DNA of 64,000 nt from Lanius collurio. Lineage: Eukaryota; Chordata; Aves; Passeriformes; Laniidae. The notes under the pieces are model-generated. The model was not told the DNA's origin. It was given only the letters and a program-made list of their open reading frames with translations, and did no database searches. The DNA is taken from contig JACBWW010000017.1 of NCBI GenBank assembly GCA_020086605.1, positions 11,396,032 to 11,460,031 on the forward strand, given 5' to 3'. How positions within the stretch are numbered: position 1 is the stretch's first letter; each line of letters begins with the position of its first letter. Below, one piece after another: positions 36,756-50,500 of this stretch. The position numbers were made by a program, and so were the translations under genes.

Positions 36756-39700
36756 AGTCTTTCATTATGTTCTCACAAAGAATACTTTTGATAAATAAAG
36801 AGACTTGAAGCCCTCTTTCCTTTTCAAGACATGATTCCTGTGCTTTGGTGTCCCCATGGGATAGCTCAGAATTACTGATGAAACATAGTTTAGAAACTGA
36901 GGACCCTGGGAGCTGTTACATTAGAACATTGCACAGACAAGCTAAAATGAGCTAAAATGCATTGAACCTGTTTGTTTGCTATCCCACCTTCACAGCAGCT
37001 CCATCCCATGAATTTTCCAGGCTGTGTATTCCCCAAGGAAGGACCACCTATGTCACTTGGCTGTGAAGCCCTTCAAGCCTTTATATCCCTGCATAAACAG
37101 GTTCAGGGTATGGAAATAAGCATCTGCAAGGCTTTCCACTCCACCCTGCAGGCCTCTGCTAGGGGCCCTCTGAGGGGCAGGTGCCCACATGGTGAAGTCA
37201 CTTTGGGATTTTTCAGTGAGCAGCATGGGAGCTGCTTGGGTTTGTGCTGGGGTGGGCAGAGAGCTGCCTGCGAGGTGCTGCCTGCTGGAAGCACGGGCTG
37301 GGTAATGCAGAACTTCCTGTAACAGTGTCCAGTCTCCTCTCAATGTACTACTTTAGGGAGATGGTTTCATTACCTATAAAGCTTTTTATTGCATCATATC
37401 CCGTTAGTCAAAGACATGATCTGTGCCCAGTGCTGCTGCAGCAGTTATGATAAAGGCCTTTGCTGTTGGCTTTGGAGGAAAGTCTAAGACTGTCAGAGGA
37501 CATTTCTAGCTAAGGCAAGCAAGATTCATTTTTTAATTAACATTTGTGGCACCTTGAAAACAGAAAATGCTGCATATGTACCTAAGTAGTTTTCTAATGC
37601 CAAAGAGGCTCGCATTTAAAGTTTTTGAAGTCATAATGACTTGGTCTGTCAATTCCTGATCAATTCAATCTATAAAATTAAAAATAAAACAGAAAGATAT
37701 TGACCCCTGTCATCTGAAGAAGTCTCTTCTTCTCCTGTATGTGGGGTGTTTCCTTTTCTACTTCTTCAAGGTTTGAAGTCCAGAAGACTGCTGAGTCAGT
37801 GATCATAAAGTACTTACAGCACGAATACATAAAACATCTACTTAATTAAAACATTAAAATATGTGCAATCTTTCAAGGATGATGCTTTGAAGGTTTCTGC
37901 AGATTGGGCACATCAGTAATTTTGCACTGGCTGGCTTTGCATGTTGCACTGGGCTACCTCCCCTTGTCCTCAGCTGAAACATGGACCATGGCAGCCTTTC
38001 CACCGTGTGACTCCCCCGGTGAGACAGGACGCTCTGCGAGGGAACACGCAGTGACAAGCGCTGCCTCGTGAGCATTTGAAGTGGTGCACACAGAGATACA
38101 CACGGACAAGCAACTCTCAAAGGGAGATGAGCTGCTGTTATCATGGAGCTTGGCAGTAAATTCAGCTTTCTGCCAAACTGGTACCTCCATTTCTCCAGTC
38201 ATCCTTTGCAAAGGCAGCTTTCATGGAATTTTTAAAATCAATTTGTTTTGTCTTTTCCTTTGAAGAAAGTCAGTGTCACCCAGACCTCACAGAGCTCACA
38301 GCTGGATGCATGTGTTGGCTGCCCTGTTGGATCCCCGCTGAGCTAAATGTGTTTGTTTGCGTTTACCCTCCTTTGAAGGGGGAGTCTCACATTCTACAAT
38401 CTCTGTGCAGAGCCAGGGGAATTCTTCCATGGGTTCATCTCACAGCCCCCAGAAGTGGTATTCAGGGAAATTAATAAAAAGTTAGAGACACCAGCTATTC
38501 ATCTGTGTAATAACTCCCAAAAGAAAGAAATAAAAAGAGGCTGCACAGAATATGGATAAAATTCAGGACACATCCTAGGTTTTAATGAAACTCTAAATAT
38601 CAAAAGTAAATCTGCTAATGTGGGTGATGTAGTCAATGGAGAGGAACCAGAAGGCTTACTGAACTTGCTTTGAAGGTTTGAATAAAGAAGGATTTCTTTC
38701 AATGCTTCTGGTCAACGGGCATGTTAAGTCAAGTGCAGTCACTGGAGTGCAGAGAAGGAGGATGGCTGGGGAAGCCCAGGCAGAGGGAAGATGAGGGATG
38801 AGCTTGTATTTTGGCAGGGAGGTGACTGCAAGCCTGAACTCATTTCAGCATAAAAAGACAAGTGAAATAAGGCAGTGTTGGGTTCTGCATGATCCACTTA
38901 TCTTTTATCTGTGGATTTTAATTTCTATTTGTAAAAGAATAGATGGATGTTATGCAACATTTTTCTGATACTCCAACTGTGGAAAACAAACCACATCTGG
39001 CACATAAAATAACAATGAAATTATCTGAAAGCTGTACTGTTCTTAAAAACAGCTACAAGTATGTGTTCAAATAACTTGCTGGAAAAGAACAGATCCAATT
39101 TGTCAGATGATAATACATAAGCTTAGAAGGAGGGAAAAATTAAGCCAAGAGAAATATTGCACTTCAGAGAGTTCAAATAAAGAGGTTCCTTTCCACCAAA
39201 CTTCTGTGGGCTTGCAAGGCATAAATTACACAAACAGCATTTAAAAACAGGAATGCAAAAATCAAAGAGCAAAATTAAAAGCTCTGTTCATGTTCCAGCC
39301 ATGTAACAAGTGTGCAGCAGATGTCGGAGGCCTGTGGTTAAGAAATCCTCTGGTCTGGATGCACAATTTCCAGTATGTCCTGCTGGCACGCATCTGAAGG
39401 CAGGCTGTAACAAATGCACGGTCAGCTGTGTAAAATACACAGTCTGTGAGAGGGGGAAATAGTGCAAATCTGGCAACAATGCCTTCCCTTGTATTTCTCT
39501 AACAAAGTTGTTATTTCATAGAACGAGGAGGCACTGGTGGCCTGAGGGCTGTCACACTCCATCTTGGAGAAGAACCACCTCCTTTCCCAGTCCCACTCTC
39601 GCATTGGTGCTGAGGTTTCCAGTGAAGCACGAGGTAAATCACTGCACCTTGGAATGAAGCAGTTCACCTTAACTGCTGCTGACATTTGGGTTCTGAGGAT

Positions 39701-42700
39701 GTATCCTGCTTTCATGGTCCATTATATCCTATTTGGGTGAAAAGACTTGTGCTGCCAAAGGCAGAAAGAAATAATAAAAGTAAAACAAGCATATTGAAAT
39801 AGTTTAGCTGAGGGAAATTGTCAAAAGACTATGGATTTATTTCTTTGGGTTTTTTATGTTTAAAGTGATTTCTAAAGCTGCAGTTTGATCATGTTCTTAA
39901 AATATGTCAGACTTTACATGTTAAGTGGTAGAAAACTACCCTGCCTCCTACACTCAGAGAGCAGGAGAAGCATGTTGTGATGACTATATAAAGCCCTTCC
40001 TGCAATTGAGTTGTTCTTAAGTTAAATATTTTTATCTACTAAACAATAATAAAACATCAGTCAATACCACACACAGATCCCAGATGAATGCAAGACTGAA
40101 TACACATTAAAGTCTCTGCTGACAGCCCAGACAAGGGTTTTTTCATGCAGGTTTGCAGGCTTAACATTGTTTAAACAAACTCTCCTTTACATCACCTCCA
40201 CAGCTGCAATGGACCTCACTGTGGGAGTAAATTACATGCTCGCTTAATCTGAGAGGGTTTAGATTAAATGTGAAGTGTCATCCCGGGGGTGGAGGGGATG
40301 GGCTGGCTGGGGAGAGGGAGGTGGCAGGGGGAGATGCTGCATACGAGCCCGACATGGAAACAAATTAACTAGTTCTGCTCTGTGTACGTTTTATTCCTCA
40401 GAACAGCTGTGAGTCTGATCTGAATCCTGAGATGGGAAATGCTGTTTGTCAGTACCTTCCCCTTTCTACCACCGAAAATATTAGGAAAAAAAGTATGTTC
40501 ACATTCAAGTTTCCACTATGTTTATTAATGAGAAAATATACAGATTTTGGAGTTGTACCCCACAAGATCAATGCATAGGAAGGCAGGTGTAAAATGTACT
40601 GTTTCATGCTGGCAGCCACAGTTTAATTTTTGTGGCATAGTGATAAATGACAGAAATTCACAATGTTCTCCCAACTCCCTTGGAAGATGTGTTCTATAGA
40701 ATGAAAATAGAAGCACTGAATTATTAAAAATCATCCCATTTACATATGAAAATGGTATGGTGTCACGTTAAATACACCATATTAAGAGGTCAATTAGAGA
40801 CCTATTTTGAGTTAATGGAATTAGTTCTTTCTTTATTTTACATTTTAAATGCAATATTTCAAGGTGTAGTGGAGATCAAAGGTGTAGTGGGATAGAAAAT
40901 GCAGTCATCCAGTTAAAGGCTGTTAATGCTTGAGGAACGGCTGAGAGCAATGCCAGCAGGTGAAATGGTGCAATGGGGCAAGCGCTGAGCAGGCAGTGCC
41001 CTTTTCTTCCCTCCTACACTGACTCCCCTATGCATGGGAGTGAGAAATATTATTTTTTAAAGTGCATTCCCTATCTCTGAATAGCCCATAAGAAAAGGGA
41101 AAACACATTCGAGTCTCGGCTCCCAAACACAACCCCCATTTCACTAAATCTTACAGCGCTGCTTTAAATCCTATTTGGTTCAGTTGAAACTGAGACTATA
41201 AAAAAATCCTGAGTGCAATATTGCAACCGGTCAAGGTACAATTCTTGCATTAGTCACTGAACAGTTGTTCAGATGCAGATTTGCGTTGGAATCGGCTCCA
41301 AAGGGAAATAGCTGGAAAGAGCTTCTCTACCCTTCAAAGGATTTGCTGCTCCTCTGATGCCCCTAGAATGTTAATGCATATGGAAATTGGCCCCCTCTGT
41401 GTTAGAGAGAGAGAAGATGGCTGCAAAAGGGGAAGCCTCTGGACTGAACAAGTCAATAATTGAGGTATGAGTAGTCTTTTGGCATCCAAGGACAGCTCTT
41501 GCCCACAACACTGCAGGACCCTTGCTAACCCTCTCCTTCCACAGTGCCCAAGCATACATGTATTGGCAATTGCACTGGTGATGTGGATTCAGCCAGAAAA
41601 TCAACCAGAGCAAAAAAACCAATAGGATGGCTTTCCTACAACTGGTATATTCTTGCCCATATGGCATAAATTGCTGCCAAAATAGATATAGTTACATGTC
41701 TACAGCTATGCTCTTCTTTTTCTGTTCTCTAGATAAGGCACGGACTAAAATATCCAGAATGCTGTTTATGGTAGAGGCATGCAGGAAGGCAGCTTTGTCA
41801 TCAGAGTTACTACTTAGCTAAAGAAATGACACATACAGTGCATAAAAGAGGACACATCATGCTTTCCAGAAGAACCTGGTGATAGTTTCACTCACACTCA
41901 TCCCTGTGCACACATGCTACCACTGCAGTGTCTGCATGGAAGAGACCAGACCCCTCTCCCAACACTACTGCTGTACCAGTGAGGGGCCATGGCTCAATTT
42001 CTGTAGCAGACCAGGCACAAATTCCTCTTGATTCATCTTGTCTGGTCACAGTTTCAAAAAGTTTCCAAAACAGTTTGGACCAACAGTTTCTTTTATTTTG
42101 GTGATTTGCTCCCTGCAGGGCAGATTATTGGTACCTAACAAAGGAAACCACCATATCCAAGGGACTCCAATGCTTGTATAATGATAATTTGAAAACTATT
42201 TGCCTTTCCAGTTGGTTGAAATGCATGTAACTGGGTAGAAGTCTTCTCTCTGCACCTATGGGACCAAAGGGTGGATGTCAATTTTAACATTAGGAGGAAA
42301 CTTTTTATCCAGTGCTTTGCCACAGAGCCCACATTGCTACTTCCTTGTACTGCAGCAGGCAGATCCTGTGCTAGAAAGATGTCAGCAACCAAGCCAGCTA
42401 TCCCATCTTGGGAATATGAGCCACTCACTTGCCTGTAAGCTGGGCCACAAGACCACTCATTTCCTGGCACTTTCTGACTCTCGATCTTGTTCCACAGATT
42501 TTTCCTTTACAAACAACAGGGGTAAAGCTGTGGAAAACAGAAAGGAGAAATAGGTCACACTAGAAATTCTGAAACCTCAGCAAATCTCTTGTTTAAAGTG
42601 ATTAATTCAGTGACCTCTGACCACAAGGCAGACCTTCAATTTGCCAGCAGAGGATAAAACGAATCAAGATCTGAATGAGTAAAGAGGGAATGAAGGGTGA

Positions 42701-45400
42701 GTTAATCCAGTAACTGTGAAGGAACATTGGAAATAAAAATACTCAACATATATGCTTCTTCACTTTAGTCCTTCTATTGCATGCAGTTTATTTCTGGATA
42801 TGATAGAATATCAAGTACATTTATATTCTTTTTGATCTCTACTGTTTGATCCAGATCCAGCCATCAGAGCAGACTGATGCTCTTAATGCTATTAAGTAGC
42901 ACAGGCTGCATTTATTTATTTTTTAGAATAGAAACTAGAAAAGTGCTTGCAAAACAGTACAGGTTTAAAAGAAAATTAAGTACTCCAACAGATGTTAATA
43001 TTTTCATCTTTCTTTTCTGAGGTTTCATGTCCTAAAGTATAATTTTTATTTTTTTTTTTTGTAATGGAAAGAGACAAACTGGTTAGTGACATTGAACACT
43101 TTTGCCTGAGTTCCCTGCAAAACTCCCATGCAGAATATAATCTTTCATCTATAGTTATAAGCCTGTAAGCTGCTTATACTATATTTAGTCTACATTCACC
43201 TTTCATTTGGTTAGTCTCCAGCAATGCAGACCAAATTTGCACTTGGAAATTTCCTAGCCATTTCCAGTTAATATCATTAAAAAGTGAGAAAGGAGTCTTG
43301 AAGTAAATTGTCTCAACAATGCACATATTTTTGCAGCTGGATAGTAAGCAGATACTTCAGCATCTCCTTTGTATGATAGCTTTAATTGTAGCGTTTTCTC
43401 CCAAGTAGAAAGGAAGACTTGTGGAAAACTCATTTTGAAAATGCTGCTGTCCAGCAATGCCAATGGTATGAAAGCCTCCTCATAATTGTTTATGCCAGCA
43501 GCACTTTAAAATGAGAGAAAGAGTCCTTGGAGTAAGATAAAATGCCCAATTGGCACCTGCTGTAGTCCATTTCTTAGTTAAGGTTCAGTTGCTAAAAGTT
43601 CCCATATTGCTTGAATGATTTTCCATTTTCATGTGTGGTTTAGGTTCCATTTGACCCCAAAATATCAGACTATTACTGATTATTTGATTTTATTGTAAGA
43701 ATAAATGAAGAAGTGAAGATGAAATGTATAATAAAACCTGTCTTCCCACCATCATAAATGTTTTAAGATTCAGCCAATAACCTATTAGACTTTGGTCTTT
43801 TCCTCAAATAGAAAAATACTTCTTAAAGTGTGTATTAACTCTTATTTCTTAAGTGTTGGGTTTTTATGGTTCTCAAAAAGAAGTCCTGAGAGAACCATTA
43901 ACTCCGTTTATGTCCACACAGCAAAACTGCCATTTGAGTTGTCTTTGATTAAATCATTACCTTCTTTTTTTTTATGCTTTATTTTTTCTGGAGACATAAG
44001 GAGCTATTAGTAGCAGAGATAAAGCTGTTGAGAGTCCAAGACACAAAAAAAGAGAGATTATTTATATTCAGCTGTCTGGTAAAAGATTAGAAATATGAAT
44101 CATTATTTTATAATATTATAATAAATGATGAGGTAAAGTTTTGGCTTTTGACAGGTGTGGTGTGATAAAAACAGAACTGCCTATAATTAATATTTATTAT
44201 TATTTACTAAGCATGCTAAAGTGCATACTGATTTACACGAAAATACACAGATAGAACCCTCCAGACAGGAAATTTGTGTACCAAAATAAATTGTGACAAA
44301 ACTGATGATGACAAGGAGGGCCCACATGTCTCCCTTCCTTCCCAAGCAAGAGTCCTGTAACTTCATGGAGGGCAAAAGTTTCTCACCGTCTACTAATTAA
44401 GCCCATTGATGATTTAATGTTTGCTCTGCTGGATAGGGATCACCAGCTACATTTTAATGCTCCTTCATTATAGCTGCAACAAATAATCATCTTAAACTGA
44501 GAAAAAGATGCCAATATTTGGGGTAATATTCAACATTCTCCAGATGCAGTAACAGGAATTAAACTGACAATAGCTGCAAATTTGAGTAACACTGACACTA
44601 TCAATCACAACAGAAACTCAGTGGCAGTTAAAAAATATGATGTCAGCCTTCTAATATAGACCTGTTAATGAAAATCAAAGGTTGAAACAATACTGATTTA
44701 TTGGGGCAGGCTCATGAAGGCTTTAATGAGAGCATCTTTCTCATTGAATGGCTACTTGGAACAATACTGTTCCAGTATTGCAGGACCTTCAGTAGTTACA
44801 GCCCTTGCACATTGCCACTGCTAGAATTTTAAATGGCATTTTGAAAAGTTTAGGTTTTCCTCCAAAAAGGATATGAGACTACTCATCTTCAAACATTAGC
44901 CTTATGGTCTTAAAATTAATAGCAAAAATTACAGTTAAGAAGTATAGAAAGTCTATTAATACCTAAAATGTATAGTGTTCAGGATCAAATTTAGCGTGGA
45001 AAACTGGGGAAAAATTAATCTAACAATGCAGAAGCCTTGTTTTTGCCTGTAATAGTCTCTCTAGTATCTGTCATTGCATGGGGGCTCTATCCCCCTTCAT
45101 ACTCTCAGTGAAGGAACAAAAGTCACTGGAGGCCAAAGCACCTAAATGTTCTTTTTCTTCCTTAAAAACTGCCTTTGTTCTGGCACCTCCAGGAAGCTCA
45201 TGAGCAATGAAGACCACTGCCTGTCATGCAGGTCACTTTTCCCTGGCCATCCCCCAGACTGGCTATTGGAACCCATGGGTGGCTCCTGGCCAGCTCACAG
45301 CTGGGTGCCTCAGGTACCGTCAGCCACTGGCAAGGACCAAGGAAGAGCCTACAGGAAGGACTGGTGACAATTGGAGTGTATCACACACCCCCAAGCCTTG
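36756..45400. other. Intergenic, no gene seen
   Basis: Mostly AT-rich unique sequence without a supported exon, RNA gene or identified repeat. The block 44050-44720 is strongly AT-rich with repeated TTATTA/TAATAT words. T11 occurs near 43051. A short direct duplication of a GGTGTAGTGG word lies at 40864-40890. Confidence 0.45.
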
Positions 45401-45417
45401 TGCTAGAAAGATTGTTT

Positions 45418-45780
45418 TTAAAGGAAACTATCTGGATCAAGGTGAGGACTGAAATCTTTCATCATTCCTCCCATGGTGTTACGGGCACAGAACCACGTGT
45501 CAGCAGACTGGCCCCCGTTATGCTTGGCACATAAAAACAGATATGTTGCCCCATCCCTGGTTCCCATCTCAGATTTGAAGTACTTCTTCATGATTCCTTT
45601 CCTGCCTTTAAAGGGGTTGTGGTCAATCCCAAAGCATTTTTTGGGTGTTGGCTGTAACTCTACGTGAAATGTGATGCTACCCTTGTAAGAAGAGGCACCA
45701 CTTAATGACTCCTTGCAAAACTGGTGCAACATGCAGGTGTCGGTGCTATTATCTGCATTTAACAGTGGTCAAATCTGCAA
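45418..45780 (-). other. Unidentified coding-like minus-strand segment
   Basis: A 105-codon open frame (ATG at 45732, stop at 45418) continues open upstream to about 45755. Its composition is protein-like: regularly spaced Cys and several Gly, Asn and Lys. Examples are 'PTPKKCFGIDHNPFKG' and 'TYLFLCAKHNG'. I do not recognise the family. Cysteine-spaced, Asn/Gly-rich segments of this kind occur in secreted or envelope-type proteins. An LTR-like remnant and a signal-peptide-like frame lie upstream on the same strand, so a decayed retroviral gene is one possibility. An exon of an unknown gene or chance are others. Confidence 0.3.
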
Positions 45781-46464
45781 GGGAAGCTGGAAGGGCTCAT
45801 GTGAAGGACATGGAGAAACATGTAGCTGGGATTAAACTTCATGAGTTCCTTCTTTACCAGCCTTATTATTAATTGTTGGATCAAGCCCTACTCTCCAACA
45901 TGGCTTTCACATTCTTCATAAATACACAGATTTTCCAACTGAACAGCCAATAATTCGTCCTTTAAGTTTTGTGCCCAAGTTAAGGCAGTGTGACCTGGGG
46001 ATTGAGGTGGAATGAGTCCTCCTTGTCAGCTGTATTTACAAAACTGACTTTGGTTTCAAGGCACACACCTAGTAACAGCAAAGTCAAAGACTGGTCATAG
46101 CTAGGAAAGAAGTGTTTCACATTTCAATGCTGTAAATTCTTCTATTTTAGTTATATTATAGCTTAATTTGTTTTTTTCAAATTCTCTTTATGGTAATATA
46201 AAAAGGAATTCAAGCTGAAATAGTTACCATCTGTCTGAAAGAGGACAGGAAAATATGGTTACTAAAGAATGTTTAAGTGTGGAGCAAAATACAGTCCTGC
46301 TAATGGTAAAAGTTCTGTCATTAACATTAAAGATTAAAAGCTATAATTTACAGGAAAATATATTGCATGGCTTATCACATTTTTAATGAAGGGTTCAGCG
46401 TTACAGCAGGCAAGCGCTGAGAAGAAAAATGCACCTCTTGGATTTTATTTGCTCTCTTGAGACA

Positions 46465-46769
46465 CTATCCTATCATGATTGTAGCCCATAGGGTCAGCCA
46501 AATGAACACTAGGCAGTAAGTCATGAGCCCCCAAAAGGTTACCAGAGCTTCTTCCTAATGTTACAGCAATGATTTGAAAAATTAGCTCGCATTAACCCTT
46601 CACCTTTTGGTGGATGGTTCAAATCTAGTATGGGTTGGTAGTGATTGAGAATGGTTCCTGTAAGTTTAATGTTTTTTTGGTCGTTTATGCAATCAGAGCG
46701 GGTGGTCTCATGCTGTGCCCCAGGGGAGGTGTCTTTGCATGAAGAAAATCCCCCAATAACTTGCCTCAA
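46465..46769 (-). other. Possible decayed retroviral-type coding debris
   Basis: Two minus-strand frames lie next to each other. One (46769-46539, 76 codons) is hydrophilic and ends in a stop. The second (46524-46465, 19 codons) starts at an ATG and encodes a very hydrophobic stretch, MTYCLVFIWLTLWATIMIG, then TAG. It looks like a signal peptide or membrane segment. Taken alone each could be chance. Together with the LTR-like sequence at 47338-47520 and the Cys-rich frame at 45418-45780, all on one strand, they suggest scattered remains of one element. No retroviral family motif is visible, so this stays a guess. Confidence 0.22.
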
Positions 46770-47337
46770 TTGGTGTTAATTGGAAGCCTCTCTGGCAATT
46801 TCAGTAGGGACTGCCCCCTGTGTGGGGACAGGCAGTGAAAAAGCTGCTATAGAGCACGGCTGCAGCAGAGGCTGCTCTTAGACACCCCGGCTTCATCAGC
46901 ATGACTATGAATATCTGAATTCTAAATTAAAGCAGCTTTGCCCATCTCTGGTGCTGAGTATTCCCAGGGACCTGCTTTAGCTTTAGCCCCTTCACCCCTT
47001 CCCTTCCCCACATTCCCCACATCCTTCCAAGGGTGCTTCCTAACTCCACATTCCCTCGCCATAGCACAGATGTGTGGATCTAACCGAACAAAGTCTGGGG
47101 ACAAGGCCTGGCTCTGTGAAAATAGGGTCTGCTCTCTTCAGCTAATGTAATCCAGGGTGTAGGCAACTTTTGCCCTGCAGTCATTGGCAATGATTCCACT
47201 TACCTCCTGCCTTTGTGTACTTGATCCACCTCCAGACTGTGCCCCTTGCCCACTCCCCCAAACCAAGATTCACACCATAAGTGTGTACATGAGGTGAGAG
47301 ACTATTAACAAGCATTTGCCATAATGTAATAGGCATG

Positions 47338-47520
47338 GGGTCGTGGTTTAGGAATGGTATTCCCCAATTTAGTCCTCCCACTGAGAAGGCCATGAGCCAC
47401 TCCCTTTGCTCCCTCCGATGGAAAGCATAAAAGGCAGAGATCACAGGCTGAATAAGAACAATTTACTGGAAACAGCAGTGAGATAAGAAAACCAGCAATG
47501 GTGGACAATGCTGCCATATT
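47338..47520 (-). mobile_element. LTR-like fragment, minus strand
   Basis: The left edge reads GTCGTGGTTTA, and within the block there is GAGCCACTCCC. The stretch AATAAGAACAATTTACTGG follows further right. On the minus strand this resembles the 3' part of avian ERV LTRs that end in TTAAACCACGACA, as I recall them. The right part beyond about 47520 does not resemble that family, so the copy is truncated or mosaic. No primer-binding site is apparent next to it. Confidence 0.33.
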
Positions 47521-50500
47521 TTTATGACCAGAAGCCACCACCTTCTTTCTGGAAGCCAGAGAGAGTCCCTTTTCCCTGCCCCTGGCAAGGATGAGAGGTG
47601 CTATCAAATAACATTAAGGCCATGGTTGAAACTAGGACACGTGGAATGGCCCAAGAGCATGAAGGTCTGGCCCAGTGATGTGGGTCAGAAACACAAGGTC
47701 CAGTGCACTCCCTAAGGTTCACCACGATGACTAAGACAGCATCAGCACAAGGAACCAGTATGTCCTGGTTCCCTGTGTTCCCTCAAATCTTGTATTAATA
47801 GTAAACATTTGTCACATGCACAAACACAGCTCTCTGCAAATCCTGCTTGTTTTCTGCAGAAAATTCTTTACCTGGCCTAACAAACTACTCCTTTTCCCCT
47901 TCTGTGGTATTTTGCAGCTAGAAAAAATTATCAGGCTCTGCCTGTGTGTATTTCTTGGGTGAGAGAGAAAGCAAACAGTACTCATGGTTTTTTTCTTTCT
48001 TGGGTAAATAGTTCTTGTTAAACCAACCTAAGTAAGGTGATTTGAAGTATGGATTTTCCCCATCTAAGTTATTAGAATAAGTTCAGTCAGCACATTCAAC
48101 CCTAGTCTCTAGTGGTCCATAAATTTAATGCAACACTCAACTCTCCTTCAGTGTTTTTGGTGTATACTCGAGTTTTTCTTGGCACAGAGAAAAGTGGCAG
48201 GTGGAGTGATCAGAGATTTTTTTCTTGTCAAAGTGAGATTAGGGTTTTTTTTCGGTTCCTTTGTTCTGTTCTGGTCTAATTCACTACAAGCTATCTACAA
48301 CTGAGAACGCCATTTCTTTACTAATTTATATATTTAGTTTAAAGCTGTGCACCAATCTCAGTGGAGTCCTCTATTTTTAGTATCCTGCTAAGAATTTTTT
48401 ACCAAAGGGTTTTATGCACAAGAAGGGAAGGTTTTACTGGGATTTCTTTATTTTTGCATTACATTGTCAAAGGCAAACAGTTTTTTCTTTCTTTGCCTAA
48501 TAACTTGTCTCAGCAAGAGAAAGTGGAGCACTCGGGCTATCTTGAGGCAATAGAAACCCATCGGCATCTGCTCAGGACAACACTGATTGACTTGAGCCTG
48601 GGCTAAGCTGGGTATGTAAAAGTTAAAATCCCCAGACTGTGTGAACAAGTGTGCTTGGGAAGGAGAAATAGGAGAAAGAGGATTTGCAAAGAGCTGTCTT
48701 CTCCAGGAATTCACCTGGCAAAGAAAATTGGGAGAATGCATGCAGCTTTCTTGGCAGGTGCAGAGGCGGCCTGTGACATGATTTAATGGTATTTTAAAAG
48801 GCAAGCTCTAGAAACAAATGGGAGTGCACTGGGATGAATTAGACGGATTAAGATTCAATATGATAACCTAATGACCTCAGGAATAACTAATGACCTACCC
48901 TAACAGAAATGTCTGCTGGGTAGGGAACAAGGCAAACCTGTTCCCTTTAATGACTTTGCTGGCACTGAAACCCCTCATTTGGGACATTCAGCAGAAACAG
49001 CCTATAAAAAGTATTGGCTGAAGTCCTCAATTTGTGCAAATTGTCTTGGTGCCTTTGGCATTGGATATGTGACCCTCTGCCCTGCTGAAGCATCTGCCTC
49101 ATTCTGGTAACAAGACAGAAATCAATGCAAGCCTAAATGTGAATGATATATTGATGGCTGCTGAGATACTCTGGTTTATAGAAATGCTTTCACAATACCA
49201 GGAACAGGACAGCTAGGATTTACCACCCAGAGGTACTAGGGACTGCTGCCCCAAATATTTTATGTGTGAAGAAGTGACAGCAATGGTTAAAACATCTGAA
49301 AGGGTGACTGTGGTGTACAGGCATTGGTCTGGCACCCAGCAAGACTCCCTTCCACAGTAAAAGTGAAGCTTTGCTTCTGTGACATTTGAAACAAGAAATG
49401 AATGATAGTGTACCCCAAACTCTCCTTAAAATTAGTACTTTGCCTCAATTTCTTTTCAGTCTGATAATTATTCACTGCATCAATTCAAAAGGAAAATTAT
49501 CAAGATCTTGGCTGAACAAACAAAAAAAATCTCCCGGTGTATCAATTAAGTAATTGTGTAGAGCATTGCAATTAATTTGTTTAATTGAAGTCCCTATTTC
49601 TTAGCAGTGGCAGGCTGATTTAGTGCCTTGAAGGACACAGACACTCCTCAGAAATGAGGAGAATGTGCTGGTCACTGGTATGGAAATCCCCTTTCTGCAC
49701 TCATTTATGAGATGAGAACACTGAGACAAGTGTCTGTAAATCTCAGCTTGGCCACTAGACTTGTCAGCAAGTGAGAGCTACAGAGAGTCACCTGAAGGCA
49801 TCAGTCTGTTAACTCTGTAGTGCATTCATCACAATTCTGAGGGGCTGGGGGTGCCCTGTCTGGGGAATGCACATTCACACTGCACAGTGCATGTCACAAT
49901 GCACAACACGGCCTCTCAGCTTTCCATGGGATTAGAGCACCTCTGAGGGGCTCTGAGAAGCAGTAGGCAGCATCACTCCCAAAGTACCATGCACATTCCA
50001 AATTCAGGTGGGATGGGACGAGATCAGTTCCTCTCTTTTCTCATGTTCTTGCCATGTATATTCTCTGTACCAGCACTGGCTCATATTTGCTTGCCCAACT
50101 AATCCTTTCTCATTGCAAAAAGTGTTACTGAGCAATGAAGAGCTGCACAGCCACGAAGCCTTGGTGGTGAAACAGCACCTACATATGTGGGTGTGGGTCT
50201 GTGGCCAGCTGACTGCAAAGTGTTACTGTGTGCAGCACACGCAATTTAATACAGTTGGAAGTTCAGAGCCTGACCTTCACAATGGCTACATAAAAATGCT
50301 TCCCTTGATCAACCTCAGCTCATGGTTTCATCTGTGGCACCTCTGGGGCACTGCCCTGTGTGTGGAATATGTCTCTGTCCTACCATAAGACCCTGGGGGA
50401 CGTGGTGCTTCAACAGCTGTTATCAGCTCCCTTAATTGCTAACAGGTATGTTAGAAAGCATCCAAATTGTAATCAGACTGAAATAGATTTACAACGATAT

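Noticed and set aside
50008..50388. 126-codon ORF as a gene
   Set aside because: Composition is random-looking, with no family motif or neighbouring exon.
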